The notes: generated by a model from the letters alone, not told the origin. DNA of 30,852 nucleotides from an uncultured Eubacteriales bacterium (GCA_910579575.1 CAJTUM010000022.1:1-30852); one strand, 5' to 3'. Shown: positions 1 through 7,171, numbered from the stretch's first letter. Translations and numbers: made by a program.

Positions 1-1436
1 GCGGAGGCGCCTTTGGGGCGGTAGCAATCCGCCCGCTCCACCACGGTTTTCAGCAGGGCGTTTTTCTCGTTGATATCCTCTGTGGCTTCATAGCACGCCA
101 GCACATGGTCCAGCCGCTGGAGCAGCTGTTGGCGGAAGGCGGTTTGACCCTGCCGGCGGCGGGCGGCCTTTAGCTGGCTTTCCAGAGCCTGCTTGCGCTG
201 GGCCAGCTGCCGGTTTCGGGTTTGAAAGAGGTCGATGGTATAAACCTTCTGCTCCAACAAATCGTAAAGGCGGTCTTGCTGGGCCTGGAGAGTTTGCAGC
301 TCTTTTTCCAAACCCGCGGTCAAATCGGGCTGCTGGGGAAGGGGCTCGCGGGCCTGGCCGCTCCGCAGCCGGCTGACGGTCTCGGCCAGGCTTTCCAATA
401 GGGCTTGTTCCACCAGGTCCAGCCGAATGGATTTGGCGCACCCGGCGGCGGGGCAGCGCAGGCAAGGGGCCAGGCCCTTGGAGGGCTGATGCTGCCGCTG
501 CATTTTTTTGCCGCATTTGCCGCAATAGACCAGGCCGGCCAGCGGGTTTTTGAATTCTCCGGTAAAATAGGGGGAATGGCCTCGGCTGGCGAAAATCTGC
601 TGGGCCTGGTCAAAGGTCTGCCGATCCACCAGCGGGGGGAAGGCGTCGTCCACCACAATCCAATCCTCCTTGGGGCGGGGCAGAGCGACGTTTTTATCCG
701 TCAGGCTGCGGCGCTTTTGCCACTGCGTGCGGTTGTAGACCCATTGGCCGGTATAGATGGGGTTGCGCAAAATGCGCCGGATGGCGGTTCGGCCCCATTG
801 CTGGGCCTTTTTGGGGGGAGGGCCTTCCCGGTTGAACAGATCGGCAATGGCCTGGCAGCCCTGAAACTGGTTGACATACAGGTCAAAGGCCCGCCGCACC
901 CAAGGGGCGTTTTCCGGGTGTGGCTCCAGGGAGGCCCGCTTGCCCTCCCAGGCCCGCCGATAGCCGAAAGGGACTTCGGAGATATGGGAGCCCTCTTTGG
1001 CGGCGGCCGTCACGCCCCGGCGCATTCGCCTGGTAATCATCTTGTATTCCTGCCGAGCCATAAAGGCCTCAAACTCGGAGTAGGTTTCGTCCATCTCGTT
1101 GTTCAGATCATAAACCCGCCGGGGGGTGACGATCAGGCACTCGGCTGTGCGCAGCGTATCCAAAATCATGCCCTGAGAGGCCATATCGCCCCGGCCCAGA
1201 CGGTCGATATCCATGCAAAGCACCGCGTCATAGCGCTTTTGGCTGATATCGTCCAGCAGGCGAAGCATCTGGGGGCGCAGATATAAATTTTCGCCTGAAA
1301 CGATTTCTTCGTAAATTTCCTCCACGACAATCTGGTTATGCTCTGCGAAGCGGAGCAAGGTCTCCCGATGTCGCCCCAGCGCGTCTTCGTCCCCGGCCTC
1401 CGCCCGGGATTTGCGCAGGTAAATCGCCGCTTTCAT
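1..1436 (-). CDS. Large serine recombinase, 3' end outside window
   Basis: Reading the minus strand from ATG 1436, the frame stays open to the left edge (478 codons), so the C-terminus is missing. The N-terminus has the resolvase motif YLRKSR with the probable catalytic serine at residue 10. The catalytic domain (about 1-140) is followed by a Recombinase domain (about 150-260), a cysteine pair region YCGKCGKKM with a second pair about 25 residues later (zinc ribbon, about 303-335), and a Gln/Leu/Arg-rich probable coiled coil (about 370-440). This is the layout of large serine integrases of phages and integrative elements, which join attP and attB and with a directionality factor excise. The start is set by AAGGAGG about 7-9 bases upstream; an ATG at 1443 is out of frame and too close to that site. 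It follows the broken hydrolase on the same strand. The family call is firm; the element it moves is not visible. Confidence 0.93.
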   Translation of the reverse strand, partial: MKAAIYLRKSRAEAGDEDALGRHRETLLRFAEHNQIVVEEIYEEIVSGENLYLRPQMLRLLDDISQKRYDAVLCMDIDRLGRGDMASQGMILDTLRTAECLIVTPRRVYDLNNEMDETYSEFEAFMARQEYKMITRRMRRGVTAAAKEGSHISEVPFGYRRAWEGKRASLEPHPENAPWVRRAFDLYVNQFQGCQAIADLFNREGPPPKKAQQWGRTAIRRILRNPIYTGQWVYNRTQWQKRRSLTDKNVALPRPKEDWIVVDDAFPPLVDRQTFDQAQQIFASRGHSPYFTGEFKNPLAGLVYCGKCGKKMQRQHQPSKGLAPCLRCPAAGCAKSIRLDLVEQALLESLAETVSRLRSGQAREPLPQQPDLTAGLEKELQTLQAQQDRLYDLLEQKVYTIDLFQTRNRQLAQRKQALESQLKAARRRQGQTAFRQQLLQRLDHVLACYEATEDINEKNALLKTVVERADCYRPKGAS

Positions 1437-1562
1437 CAAGCATGACCTCCTTTTTAGAATGTGCGGTAAACAATCTCTTTCAAGGGGAGCTTTCGGTCCG
1501 AAAACAGGCGTCGCGTCCCGCTCTCTCAGGCCAAAAAAGCGCGGATCCGTTCGACGGCGATT

Positions 1563-2370
1563 TTATCGCTCTTTTTGGAAAAACCATTTGAACGGTTCCA
1601 TCTTTTTGGAAAAACCATGTCCGCCGTTTGGGATGATTTCCATTTGAACGGTTCCATGGGGAATTGCAGCCTGATATAGGCGATATGCCTTTTCGGAATA
1701 ATGGAGCGCTACAATTGTATCGTTTGCTCCGTGAACAATTAAAACGTCGTTTTAATACCCTTTTATGGCTTGAAACGGATCGATTTTCATCGCGTCTTCC
1801 ACATAGCGTTTGCCAAGCTTCATGGGGCCGCATCGGATAACCTCCGGCAAATGGTTGGGGTCAAATTTTGCAAACAGCATCTTTCCTGCATGGGCGTCGT
1901 CTGGAATGCAAAACGCCGGGTAAAAGAGAATCAATTTTTTGATCTTGTATCGTTCTTTTGCCGCGACCAGAGCGGAAACAAAGCCCCCTTGGCTGCACCC
2001 CATGACGACAATATGGTTTGGATTTGCGTATGACCTGCTCGCCGCATAATCGAGCACGCTTTCCAAATCCTTCGCTTCCGTCAATACGGACATTTCGGTG
2101 GTCAATCCGTCGCTTTTTCCGTTGATCGCGCAGCCTCCGCAAAAATCGAACGTATAGGTTACATAACCCATTTCCGCCAAAGCGGCGGCATATTGGCTTA
2201 CGGTAGCTTGAAACGCCATAAAGCCGTGGCAAACGATAGCGATTGGCAAATTTGCCCCTTTTGGCCTATATTCGGTTCCCCCGAACGGTAAGACGCTCTC
2301 TTTTGCATTCAAAAGGCGTTTTTACGATGGTATGTTCCTTCCCAATTTTCTTCCGAAACATCAACGTCAT
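1563..2370 (-). pseudogene. Alpha/beta hydrolase (esterase-like), broken by frameshift and in-frame stop
   Basis: Two frames together give one complete alpha/beta hydrolase of about 268 residues. The start is ATG 2370 (or ATG 2361), and the first segment ends in ERLTVRG. A one-base surplus in the run of five C at 2278-2282 shifts the frame; removing one restores VRGTEYRPKGANLP. The body has the oxyanion-type HGF and the nucleophile elbow GCSQGG. A TAA at 1752-1754 then interrupts, yet the same frame continues with NDVLIVHGANDTIV (acid residue) and PNGGHGF (catalytic histidine) to a stop at 1563-1565. The triad is therefore intact around two lesions, which implies recent decay or sequence error. 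A good sigma-A promoter lies upstream. Read alone, the middle segment could be annotated as a 186-residue protein from TTG 2312. The substrate is unknown. Confidence 0.85.
1571..1657. repeat. Interleaved short repeats at the hydrolase 3' end
   Basis: A 17-base unit CTTTTTGGAAAAACCAT occurs at 1571-1587 and 1602-1618, and an 18-base unit CCATTTGAACGGTTCCAT at 1584-1601 and 1640-1657. All copies are perfect. Block 1571-1601 equals block 1602-1657 with the 25 bases between two CCAT microhomologies removed. The copies lie in the last codons of the broken hydrolase, in different reading frames, so this is a DNA-level duplication and not a protein repeat. Confidence 0.85.
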
Positions 2371-2412
2371 TACACCCGTTTCTGAGCGGTTTTGCTCCAA
2401 CGTATTTCTTTC

Positions 2413-2441
2413 ATTATAGCACGGCCGGTCTGTCGTTTCAA
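2413..2441 (-). promoter_or_regulatory. Sigma-A promoter of the broken hydrolase gene
   Basis: On the minus strand TTGAAA (2436-2441) and TATAAT (2413-2418) are separated by 17 bases, a near-consensus vegetative promoter. It sits about 45 bases upstream of ATG 2370 and could also read on into the serine recombinase gene. Confidence 0.7.
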
Positions 2442-2514
2442 TGGCAGAAGCGGCCTTTTGGCCCAGGCTTAGCGGACAAGCGAGGGCGCATATCATGGGG
2501 GCGGAGGTGGTTGT

Positions 2515-2781
2515 TTGGAACGGAAGCGGTTTCGCCCCGATTATCGAAAAGGGGATATTGCGCTGGAACGAGAGTTTCCGCTGAAGGACGGTTATACCGC
2601 CCATGTGACCGTGATTCACGGGGACCCTTTCGGCATACCCGACGGCCTGCGCCGGCTGGAGCGGCTGACCTGCCGGCCGTGGTTTTACGACGGCTTGACC
2701 GCCGACCAGATCGAAGCGGATTTGAAGCTCTACCGCCGGGAACCGGAGGGGCAAAAACAGGCTGCGCTGCCTGGAAATTGA
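2515..2781 (+). CDS. Small protein of unknown function (88 aa)
   Basis: The reading frame starts with TTG 2515, preceded by GGAGGT at 2503-2508 with a six-base spacer, and ends before a strong hairpin terminator. The product is hydrophilic, basic at the N-terminus (MERKRFRPDYRKGD) and acidic in the middle, with aromatic residues (RPWFYDGL), and has no signal peptide or membrane segment. I do not recognise the family. It lies between the hydrolase remnant (divergent) and the replication pair (same direction), so it may be cargo of the same accessory segment. A TTG at 2511 opens another frame but fits the ribosome binding site less well and gives a less protein-like product. Confidence 0.6.
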   Translation: MERKRFRPDYRKGDIALEREFPLKDGYTAHVTVIHGDPFGIPDGLRRLERLTCRPWFYDGLTADQIEADLKLYRREPEGQKQAALPGN

Positions 2782-2828
2782 CGAAAAAGACGCCGAAAAG
2801 ACGACACAATGAAAGCAGGATCGGAAAA

Positions 2829-2870
2829 GGCCCCGCCGAGGGATGAAATCATCCGACGGCGGGGTCTTTT
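2829..2870 (+). terminator. Intrinsic terminator after the 88-aa gene
   Basis: CCCCGCCG (2831-2838) pairs with CGGCGGGG (2857-2864) and an inner GGATGA/TCATCC extends the stem; TCTTTT follows. It separates the small gene from the replication operon. Confidence 0.75.
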
Positions 2871-2959
2871 GGAGGAAATATGAACAATGTTGTAAGATAG
2901 CTATACTATATCACATTCTCAACCAAAAAGCAAGAGAAAAAAACGAAAAGAGGGAAACT

Positions 2960-3751
2960 ATGAACGGAACAGGGGAAGGGCAAGGCAGAGACAAGCCCGG
3001 CTTTGACGCGGTGATTCCGGCGTCGGTGCGTTACGACAAGGCGCTGCGGCCCAACGCCAAGCTGCTGTATGGCGAAATTCGGGCCATGGCGTCCCGAGAG
3101 GGATATTGCTGGGCCAGCAACCGGTATTTCGCCCAGCTCTATGGGCTGACGGAAAAGACCATAAGCGAGCTGATACGGGATTTGGCCCGGGAAGGGCATA
3201 TTTGGACAGAGGTTTTGCGCCAGGCGGATACCAACCAGGTGGCGCAGCGGCGGATCTGGGTTTCCCAAGAGCGGTATGAGCGCCAGACAAGAGAAGAGGA
3301 GCCAAAGGAGGCGCTTTCCCCCGCGCCGCCGAAAAAACCGGGGAGGTCCCCAGAAAAATCGGAGGAGCCTCCCCGGAAAAATCGGGGGACTTTTGATAGG
3401 AAGAAGAAAACAAGAGAGAATATACCCCCCTTACCCCCCAAGGGGCAGGGAAAGGAAGGGTTTTCGCCGGAAGCCGCTTTGGAGCAGGCCAATCTGCCCC
3501 AGCCCGCCAAACAGGCCATGCTGGAGTGGCTGGCCTACAAGCGGGAGCGGCGGGAATCTTACAAGCCCCAGGGGCTGAAAGCCCTGCTTTCTCGGGCTCA
3601 GGATTGCGCCGGCCGCTACGGCGGACAAGCGGTGGCCGACGCGATACAGGATTCCATGGCCTCCAACTACCAGGGCGTGGCTTGGGATAAGCTGCGGCGC
3701 AGGCAGGCCCCGCCGCCTCAGCGGAACAGGCAGGAGGTGGAGGAATGGTGA
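2960..3751 (+). CDS. Helix-turn-helix replication protein, phage/plasmid type (263 aa)
   Basis: The start is ATG 2960, five bases after AGAGGG; the frame is open further upstream but those codons overlap the terminator and look non-coding. Residues about 12-110 resemble the HTH_36-type winged-helix domain of phage and plasmid replication initiators (segment RPNAKLLYGEIRAMA, then YGLTEKTISELIRDLAREG as the recognition region). A long Lys/Pro/Glu-rich linker follows (about 115-180). The C-terminal part (about 185-250) resembles the DnaD-like tail of replisome organizers, ending near SNYQGVAWDKLRR. The gene overlaps the next one, a DnaB-type helicase, by seven bases. I infer that it binds an origin and recruits that helicase. 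It could instead be a host-domesticated remnant; no origin was identified. Confidence 0.78.
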   Translation: MNGTGEGQGRDKPGFDAVIPASVRYDKALRPNAKLLYGEIRAMASREGYCWASNRYFAQLYGLTEKTISELIRDLAREGHIWTEVLRQADTNQVAQRRIWVSQERYERQTREEEPKEALSPAPPKKPGRSPEKSEEPPRKNRGTFDRKKKTRENIPPLPPKGQGKEGFSPEAALEQANLPQPAKQAMLEWLAYKRERRESYKPQGLKALLSRAQDCAGRYGGQAVADAIQDSMASNYQGVAWDKLRRRQAPPPQRNRQEVEEW

Positions 3752-5031
3752 CGGCCGCCCAACAGGAGCTGACCCTCACCGCCCAGGCCAGCCTGATCGG
3801 CGCGGCCATGCTCTACCCCAAGGAAGCGGGCCAGATTCTGGCTCAGGCGGAGGCGGAGGATTTCATCGACCCCAGCTACCGCACTTTATTTCAGGCCGCC
3901 CGCCGGCTTTGGCTGGAGGGAAAACCCCTGGACCCGGTGACCCTGCAGGACGCCGCCGGCCGGCAATATGACGACCTGCTGATTCACTGCATTGATCTGA
4001 GCGTTTCCCAGAGCCAATGGCCCGCTCATCTGGACGCGCTGCGGCGGGAAAGCCGGCTGCATCGGCTGCGGCAGCTTTGCCGCCAGCTGGGCGAGGCTCA
4101 GGATTTGGACCAGGCCCAAAGTCGGCTGGACCAGATGAACCGGCTGTTTGCCCCGCGGCAGGACAGCCGGGCCGTAACGGCGGCTCAGGGCTTTGAGCAG
4201 CTGCTGCGCCGCCAAGATCAGCCTGTGGATTACCTGCGCTGGGGTATTCCTAAGCTGGACCAGCGCCTGTATGCCAGCTTGGGGGATTTCATCGTCGTCG
4301 GCGGCAGGCCCTCGGCGGGCAAAACGGCTCTGGCGTTGAATTTAGCGGCCCACATTGCTAAAACCTATAAAACCGCCTTTTTCTCCCTGGAAACCAGCGA
4401 CCAAAAGCTCTTTGACCGATATTTTGCCAGCCAAGCCGGAGTGGATTTTGGCCGGGTGAAGCGCCGGGCCCTGACGCCCCTGGACAAACAGCGGCTGGAG
4501 GAGCAGCGGCAGGCCGCCCGGGAAAGCAAGCTTTCCATCGTCAACGCCGGCGGCATGAGCGTCCAGGAGATTCAGGCCATGACGCTGTCCGGCCGCTACC
4601 AGGCGATTTTTGTGGATTACCTCCAGCTGATTCCCGCCCAGGGCCGCAGCCGGGCGGAGGAAGTGGCCCGAGTTTCGATGGCGCTGCACACCCTGGCCAG
4701 AACCCAGGGCGTAGCCGTGGTGGCCCTGGCCCAGCTCTCCCGCTCGGCCGGCGGCGAGCCCCGGATGGACAGCCTGAAGGAATCCGGCCAGATCGAGCAG
4801 GACGCCGACGCCGTTTTGCTGCTCTACCGACAGCAGGAAGACAGCCTGGAAAACCAAAACCGCTACCTGGAAACCGTGAAAAACAAAGAAGGGCGGACCG
4901 GCAGAATTCTGCTGCAGTTTGACGGCGGAACTCAGACCTTTACCCAAGCCGACGACCGGCGCAAGCCGGAAACTCCCTATGAGCGGCAGGGCTTTTTGCC
5001 CGCCCCCGCGGACCTGCCGATTCCCTTTTAA
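3745..5031 (+). CDS. DnaB-type replicative helicase (428 aa)
   Basis: Hexameric 5'-3' DNA helicase of the DnaB family. The N-terminal DnaB_N domain (about 8-110) begins with AQASLIGAAMLYP. After a linker, the RecA-like domain carries Walker A GRPSAGKT (about 186-194), the FFSLETSDQ segment, a Walker B region IFVDYLQLIPAQG, the motif LAQLSRSA and LKESGQIEQDADAVLLLYR, then a C-terminal arginine-finger-type region (NKEGRTG). ATG 3745 overlaps the stop of the preceding helix-turn-helix gene (ATGGTGA), indicating translational coupling. Length is slightly below the usual 440-450. The pairing with a DnaD-like protein, not with rplI, points to a phage or element helicase and not the host dnaB. A separate loader gene is not visible. 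Confidence 0.92.
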   Translation: MVTAAQQELTLTAQASLIGAAMLYPKEAGQILAQAEAEDFIDPSYRTLFQAARRLWLEGKPLDPVTLQDAAGRQYDDLLIHCIDLSVSQSQWPAHLDALRRESRLHRLRQLCRQLGEAQDLDQAQSRLDQMNRLFAPRQDSRAVTAAQGFEQLLRRQDQPVDYLRWGIPKLDQRLYASLGDFIVVGGRPSAGKTALALNLAAHIAKTYKTAFFSLETSDQKLFDRYFASQAGVDFGRVKRRALTPLDKQRLEEQRQAARESKLSIVNAGGMSVQEIQAMTLSGRYQAIFVDYLQLIPAQGRSRAEEVARVSMALHTLARTQGVAVVALAQLSRSAGGEPRMDSLKESGQIEQDADAVLLLYRQQEDSLENQNRYLETVKNKEGRTGRILLQFDGGTQTFTQADDRRKPETPYERQGFLPAPADLPIPF

Positions 5032-5059
5032 CCCAGAGCAGGACGGATTTTGGGGCAAA

Positions 5060-5084
5060 AAAACGCCCCGGATGGAGGCGTTTT
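5060..5084 (+). terminator. Probable terminator of the replication pair
   Basis: AAAACGCC (5060-5067) pairs with GGCGTTTT (5077-5084) over a nine-base loop, 29 bases after the helicase stop. Confidence 0.6.
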
Positions 5085-5161
5085 GGGGGAATCGCGCGTT
5101 TTTTTGAGGAGAGAAGATGGGGACGCAAATAATAGAGTAAAACACTATGGAAGTAAATATC

Positions 5162-5183
5162 TGTAAAGGTTAACCCCTTTACA
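5162..5183. repeat. Inverted repeat TGTAAAGG/CCTTTACA
   Basis: A perfect eight-base inverted repeat (5162-5169 and 5176-5183) around TTAACC. On the minus strand an AGGAGG five bases before ATG-TAA (5179-5184) overlaps its first arm, a start codon followed directly by a stop. It may be a hairpin or an operator; no gene is attached to it. Confidence 0.45.
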
Positions 5184-5244
5184 TCTTAACCTCCTCATTT
5201 CCCCGTCCATAAGACCTGGCGGCGCAAGGCAGGCCCTTTCCCAG

Positions 5245-5333
5245 TTATCAACCGCACTGCTTTGGCATTGCTCGGCTGAGAGCCGAAGCTTGGGCGCAAA
5301 GAGGGCGGAGCAGGCTGCAAGAAAAATTGATAA
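5245..5333. other. Nested complementary segments, possible structured RNA or element end
   Basis: Within the gene-poor stretch 5085-5640 four pairs of complementary segments nest inside each other: TTATCAA (5245-5251) with TTGATAA (5327-5333), CCG (5252-5254) with CGG (5306-5308), CTTTG (5260-5264) with CAAAG (5297-5301), and TCGGCT (5272-5277) with AGCCGA (5281-5286) closing a GAG loop. Together they give one elongated hairpin on either strand. I compared it from memory with 6S, SRP, tmRNA, RNase P and common riboswitches and found no match. Strand and function are unknown. Confidence 0.4.
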
Positions 5334-5344
5334 GACGCTTCTTG

Positions 5345-5446
5345 TTATTCACGGCAGGAATCGTATACCTTCCGGGTATGGATACAAACAGCCTCTTTGG
5401 GCGGGTGGTTGCCGCAGAGCGGTCCGGGTGAAACCTTATCAGGCAT
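5345..5446 (-). CDS. Very short cysteine-containing ORF (33 aa), possibly a truncated gene
   Basis: On the minus strand ATG 5446 follows AGGAGG (5458-5463) with an 11-base spacer and encodes 33 residues ending in VCIHTRKVYDSCRE before TAA. The C-x(n)-YDSCR pattern recalls, from memory, the N-terminus of longer conserved clostridial proteins of unknown function in which YDSCR is followed by a Lys/Asp-Cys-Glu-Asp stretch. Here that continuation is missing, and no other frame downstream restores it. The nested-repeat segment begins 12 bases downstream. Either a gene remnant cut by a rearrangement or a genuine small peptide. Confidence 0.4.
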   Translation of the reverse strand: MPDKVSPGPLCGNHPPKEAVCIHTRKVYDSCRE

Positions 5447-5574
5447 CAAATTGATTACCTCCTGAAAAGTTATTTTGAAGTTTCCTTCAGTACATCATAT
5501 TCCAACCCGGCCCGCTGGTGACAATCCGGCGGCCGGCCGGCGGGGAGGCGGCCCAAGATTTTTTTATTTTTTAG

Positions 5575-5602
5575 TTGACATTGGCGGCGGATGAGATAAA
5601 CT
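5575..5602 (+). promoter_or_regulatory. Promoter of the ComB-family gene
   Basis: TTGACA (5575-5580) and TAAACT (5597-5602) are 16 bases apart. They lie 38 bases before the start codon, which has its own AGGAGG-type site. Confidence 0.6.
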
Positions 5603-5640
5603 TTTAAGAAGAAGCGCAAAAAAACAGGAGGGGAATTTTT

Positions 5641-6336
5641 ATGGAGATTGCCATTCTCCAGCTGCTGGAAGGGGCCCGCCAAGCCAGGGGAGCGGCTGTG
5701 ATTATCGACGTGTTTCGCGCCTACAGCGTGGAATGCTATGGATTTGCCCAAGGGCTGCGCCGGATTTACCCGGTGGGCGACTTGGAGGAGGCCCGGCGGC
5801 TCAAGGCGGCGCGCCCAGAATATCTGCTGTGCGGCGAGCGGGAAGGGCGCAAACAGCCGGGCTGCGATTTCGGCAACTCCCCGCTGGAAATCGCCAAGCA
5901 GGATTTGACGGGCCGCGTGCTGATCCATACCACCAGCGCCGGCACGCAGGGGCTGGAAAACGCCAAAGGGGCGGATTTTCTGCTGGCGGCCTCGCTGGTC
6001 AACGCCAAGGCTACGGCGGAATATCTCCGCCGGCGGAACCCTTCTCAGGTGAGCCTGGTGTGCATGGGGCTGGCCGCCCGCCGCCCCACCGACGAAGACA
6101 CCTTGTGCGCGCAATATATCCGCGCCCTGCTGCTGGGCCTGCCCTTTGACAAGGAGCAGGCGGTGGAAACCATGCGCCAAGGGGACGGGCGGCGCTTTTT
6201 TATCCCCGAAGACCAGAGCTTCGCCCCGCGGGAGGATTTTGATCTGTGCGTCCAATTCGACCGATTCCCTTACGCGCTGCCGGTACGGAGAGACGCGGAA
6301 GGGCGAAAATACGTGGAGCGGGAAATCGTCCAATAG
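5641..6336 (+). CDS. ComB family, 2-phosphosulfolactate phosphatase-like (231 aa)
   Basis: The protein fits the ComB family (2-phosphosulfolactate phosphatase, a magnesium-dependent step of coenzyme M synthesis in methanogens). Visible family features: VIIDVFRAYSV near residue 20, CGEREGRKQPGCDFGNSPLE (about 65-84), the IHTTSAGTQG segment, and RRPTDEDTLCAQYI (about 145-158). Length matches the family. ATG 5641 is preceded by AGGAGG and a sigma-A-like promoter. No comA, comC, comD or comE homologue is adjacent, and Clostridia do not normally make coenzyme M, so the true substrate is probably another phosphate ester; the family assignment is much firmer than the reaction. It lies just upstream of cwlD on the same strand without a clear terminator between. 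Confidence 0.85.
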   Translation: MEIAILQLLEGARQARGAAVIIDVFRAYSVECYGFAQGLRRIYPVGDLEEARRLKAARPEYLLCGEREGRKQPGCDFGNSPLEIAKQDLTGRVLIHTTSAGTQGLENAKGADFLLAASLVNAKATAEYLRRRNPSQVSLVCMGLAARRPTDEDTLCAQYIRALLLGLPFDKEQAVETMRQGDGRRFFIPEDQSFAPREDFDLCVQFDRFPYALPVRRDAEGRKYVEREIVQ

Positions 6337-6403
6337 CGCCTGCTGCTCCTTATATAATAAAAGGGCCGTCCGGCGAAGGTTCTTGGGAATCGGTTCTGCC
6401 CGA

Positions 6404-6446
6404 CCGCCTCTTTGCGTAAACTAAGAGCAAAGGGAAGGAGAGGCGG
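6404..6446 (+). promoter_or_regulatory. Hairpin overlapping the cwlD ribosome binding site
   Basis: CCGCCTCTTTGC (6404-6415) is complementary to GCAAAG (6427-6432) plus AGAGGCGG (6439-6446), leaving GGAAGG as an internal bulge. The cwlD start is at 6452, so the hairpin would cover its ribosome binding site. The effect on translation is an inference. Confidence 0.35.
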
Positions 6447-6451
6447 ACAGG

Positions 6452-7171
6452 ATGAAAAAAAGCAAATGGGCGGGGCTGGCGTTGGGGGCTCTGCTGACGG
6501 CGGGGATTTTTTTGCGCTGGGAGTTTGGAGCGGACCAAAGCCGTTTGGCCGCCGGGCCGATCAACGTCCAGCCCCAAGCGGTGCTGGACCCGGGCCACGG
6601 CGGCATGGACGGCGGAGCTGTCTCCGCCAGCGGCTTGCAGGAAAAGGACCTGAATCTGGCCATCGCCCGCAAGACCAGAATGCTGCTGCGGCTGATGGGA
6701 ACGGATACCGTTATGACCCGGGACAGCGATATCTCTTTGGACTATCGCCAGGGGGAGACGGTTCGCCGAAACAAGCAAAACGACCTGCGGGCGCGGGCGG
6801 AGACGGCGGAACAATTTCCGGAAAGCGTGTTTATCAGCATCCATATGAATCAGTTTGAGCAGGCTCAATACCGGGGCGCTCAGGTTTTTTATGGGCGCAA
6901 CAGCCAATCGCCGGAGCTGGCCGCTTTGATGCAGCAGGCCTTTCGCAGCGTGCTGGACCCGGAAAACAGCCGGCAGGCCAAGCCTGCTCCCGAAAGCGTT
7001 TACATTATGAAAAAGATCCAGGCGCCGGCGGTCATCGCCGAGTGCGGCTTTTTGTCCAACCCCCAGGAGGCGGCGCTGCTGAGCCAGGAGGATTACCAGA
7101 AAAAAATCGCCCTGGCCATCACGGGCTCTTATCTGCAATTTGTGGGCCAGGAGGAAGAGAGGAAGCTTTGA
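6452..7171 (+). CDS. cwlD: N-acetylmuramoyl-L-alanine amidase CwlD (239 aa)
   Basis: Zinc amidase (Amidase_3) that removes the peptide from muramic acid; CwlD does this in the spore cortex so that muramic-delta-lactam can form, which later lets germination enzymes recognise the cortex. Residues 7-22 form a signal-anchor helix after a Lys-rich start. Zinc and catalytic residues are all in place: H49 in DPGHGG, E64 in GLQEKD, H131 in SIHMN, and E197 in AECGFLSN. Length is normal for CwlD (about 235-240). The last codon overlaps the TTG start of radA, so the two are translated together. A direct pgdA/pdaA partner for the lactam step is not in the window. The alternative, a vegetative amidase, is less likely given the lack of SH3 or binding repeats. 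Confidence 0.92.
   Translation: MKKSKWAGLALGALLTAGIFLRWEFGADQSRLAAGPINVQPQAVLDPGHGGMDGGAVSASGLQEKDLNLAIARKTRMLLRLMGTDTVMTRDSDISLDYRQGETVRRNKQNDLRARAETAEQFPESVFISIHMNQFEQAQYRGAQVFYGRNSQSPELAALMQQAFRSVLDPENSRQAKPAPESVYIMKKIQAPAVIAECGFLSNPQEAALLSQEDYQKKIALAITGSYLQFVGQEEERKL

Noticed and set aside
1752..2312. 186-residue hydrolase taken as an intact gene from TTG 2312
   Set aside because: It lacks the acid and histidine of the triad, which lie in frame just beyond the stop, and the natural N-terminus is in another frame.
2880..2900. Six-codon ORF (MNNVVR) with GGAGG just upstream, before the HTH replication gene
   Set aside because: The spacer is only four bases and the ORF lies right behind a terminator with no promoter clearly between; likely chance.
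2843..2959. Upstream extension of the HTH replication protein to 302 residues
   Set aside because: These codons overlap the terminator hairpin and an AT-rich leader; ATG 2960 has its own ribosome binding site and starts where family-like sequence begins.
5245..5333. Integron attC-like site
   Set aside because: The outer arms (TTATCAA/TTGATAA) do not match the RYYYAAC/GTTRRRY core sites.
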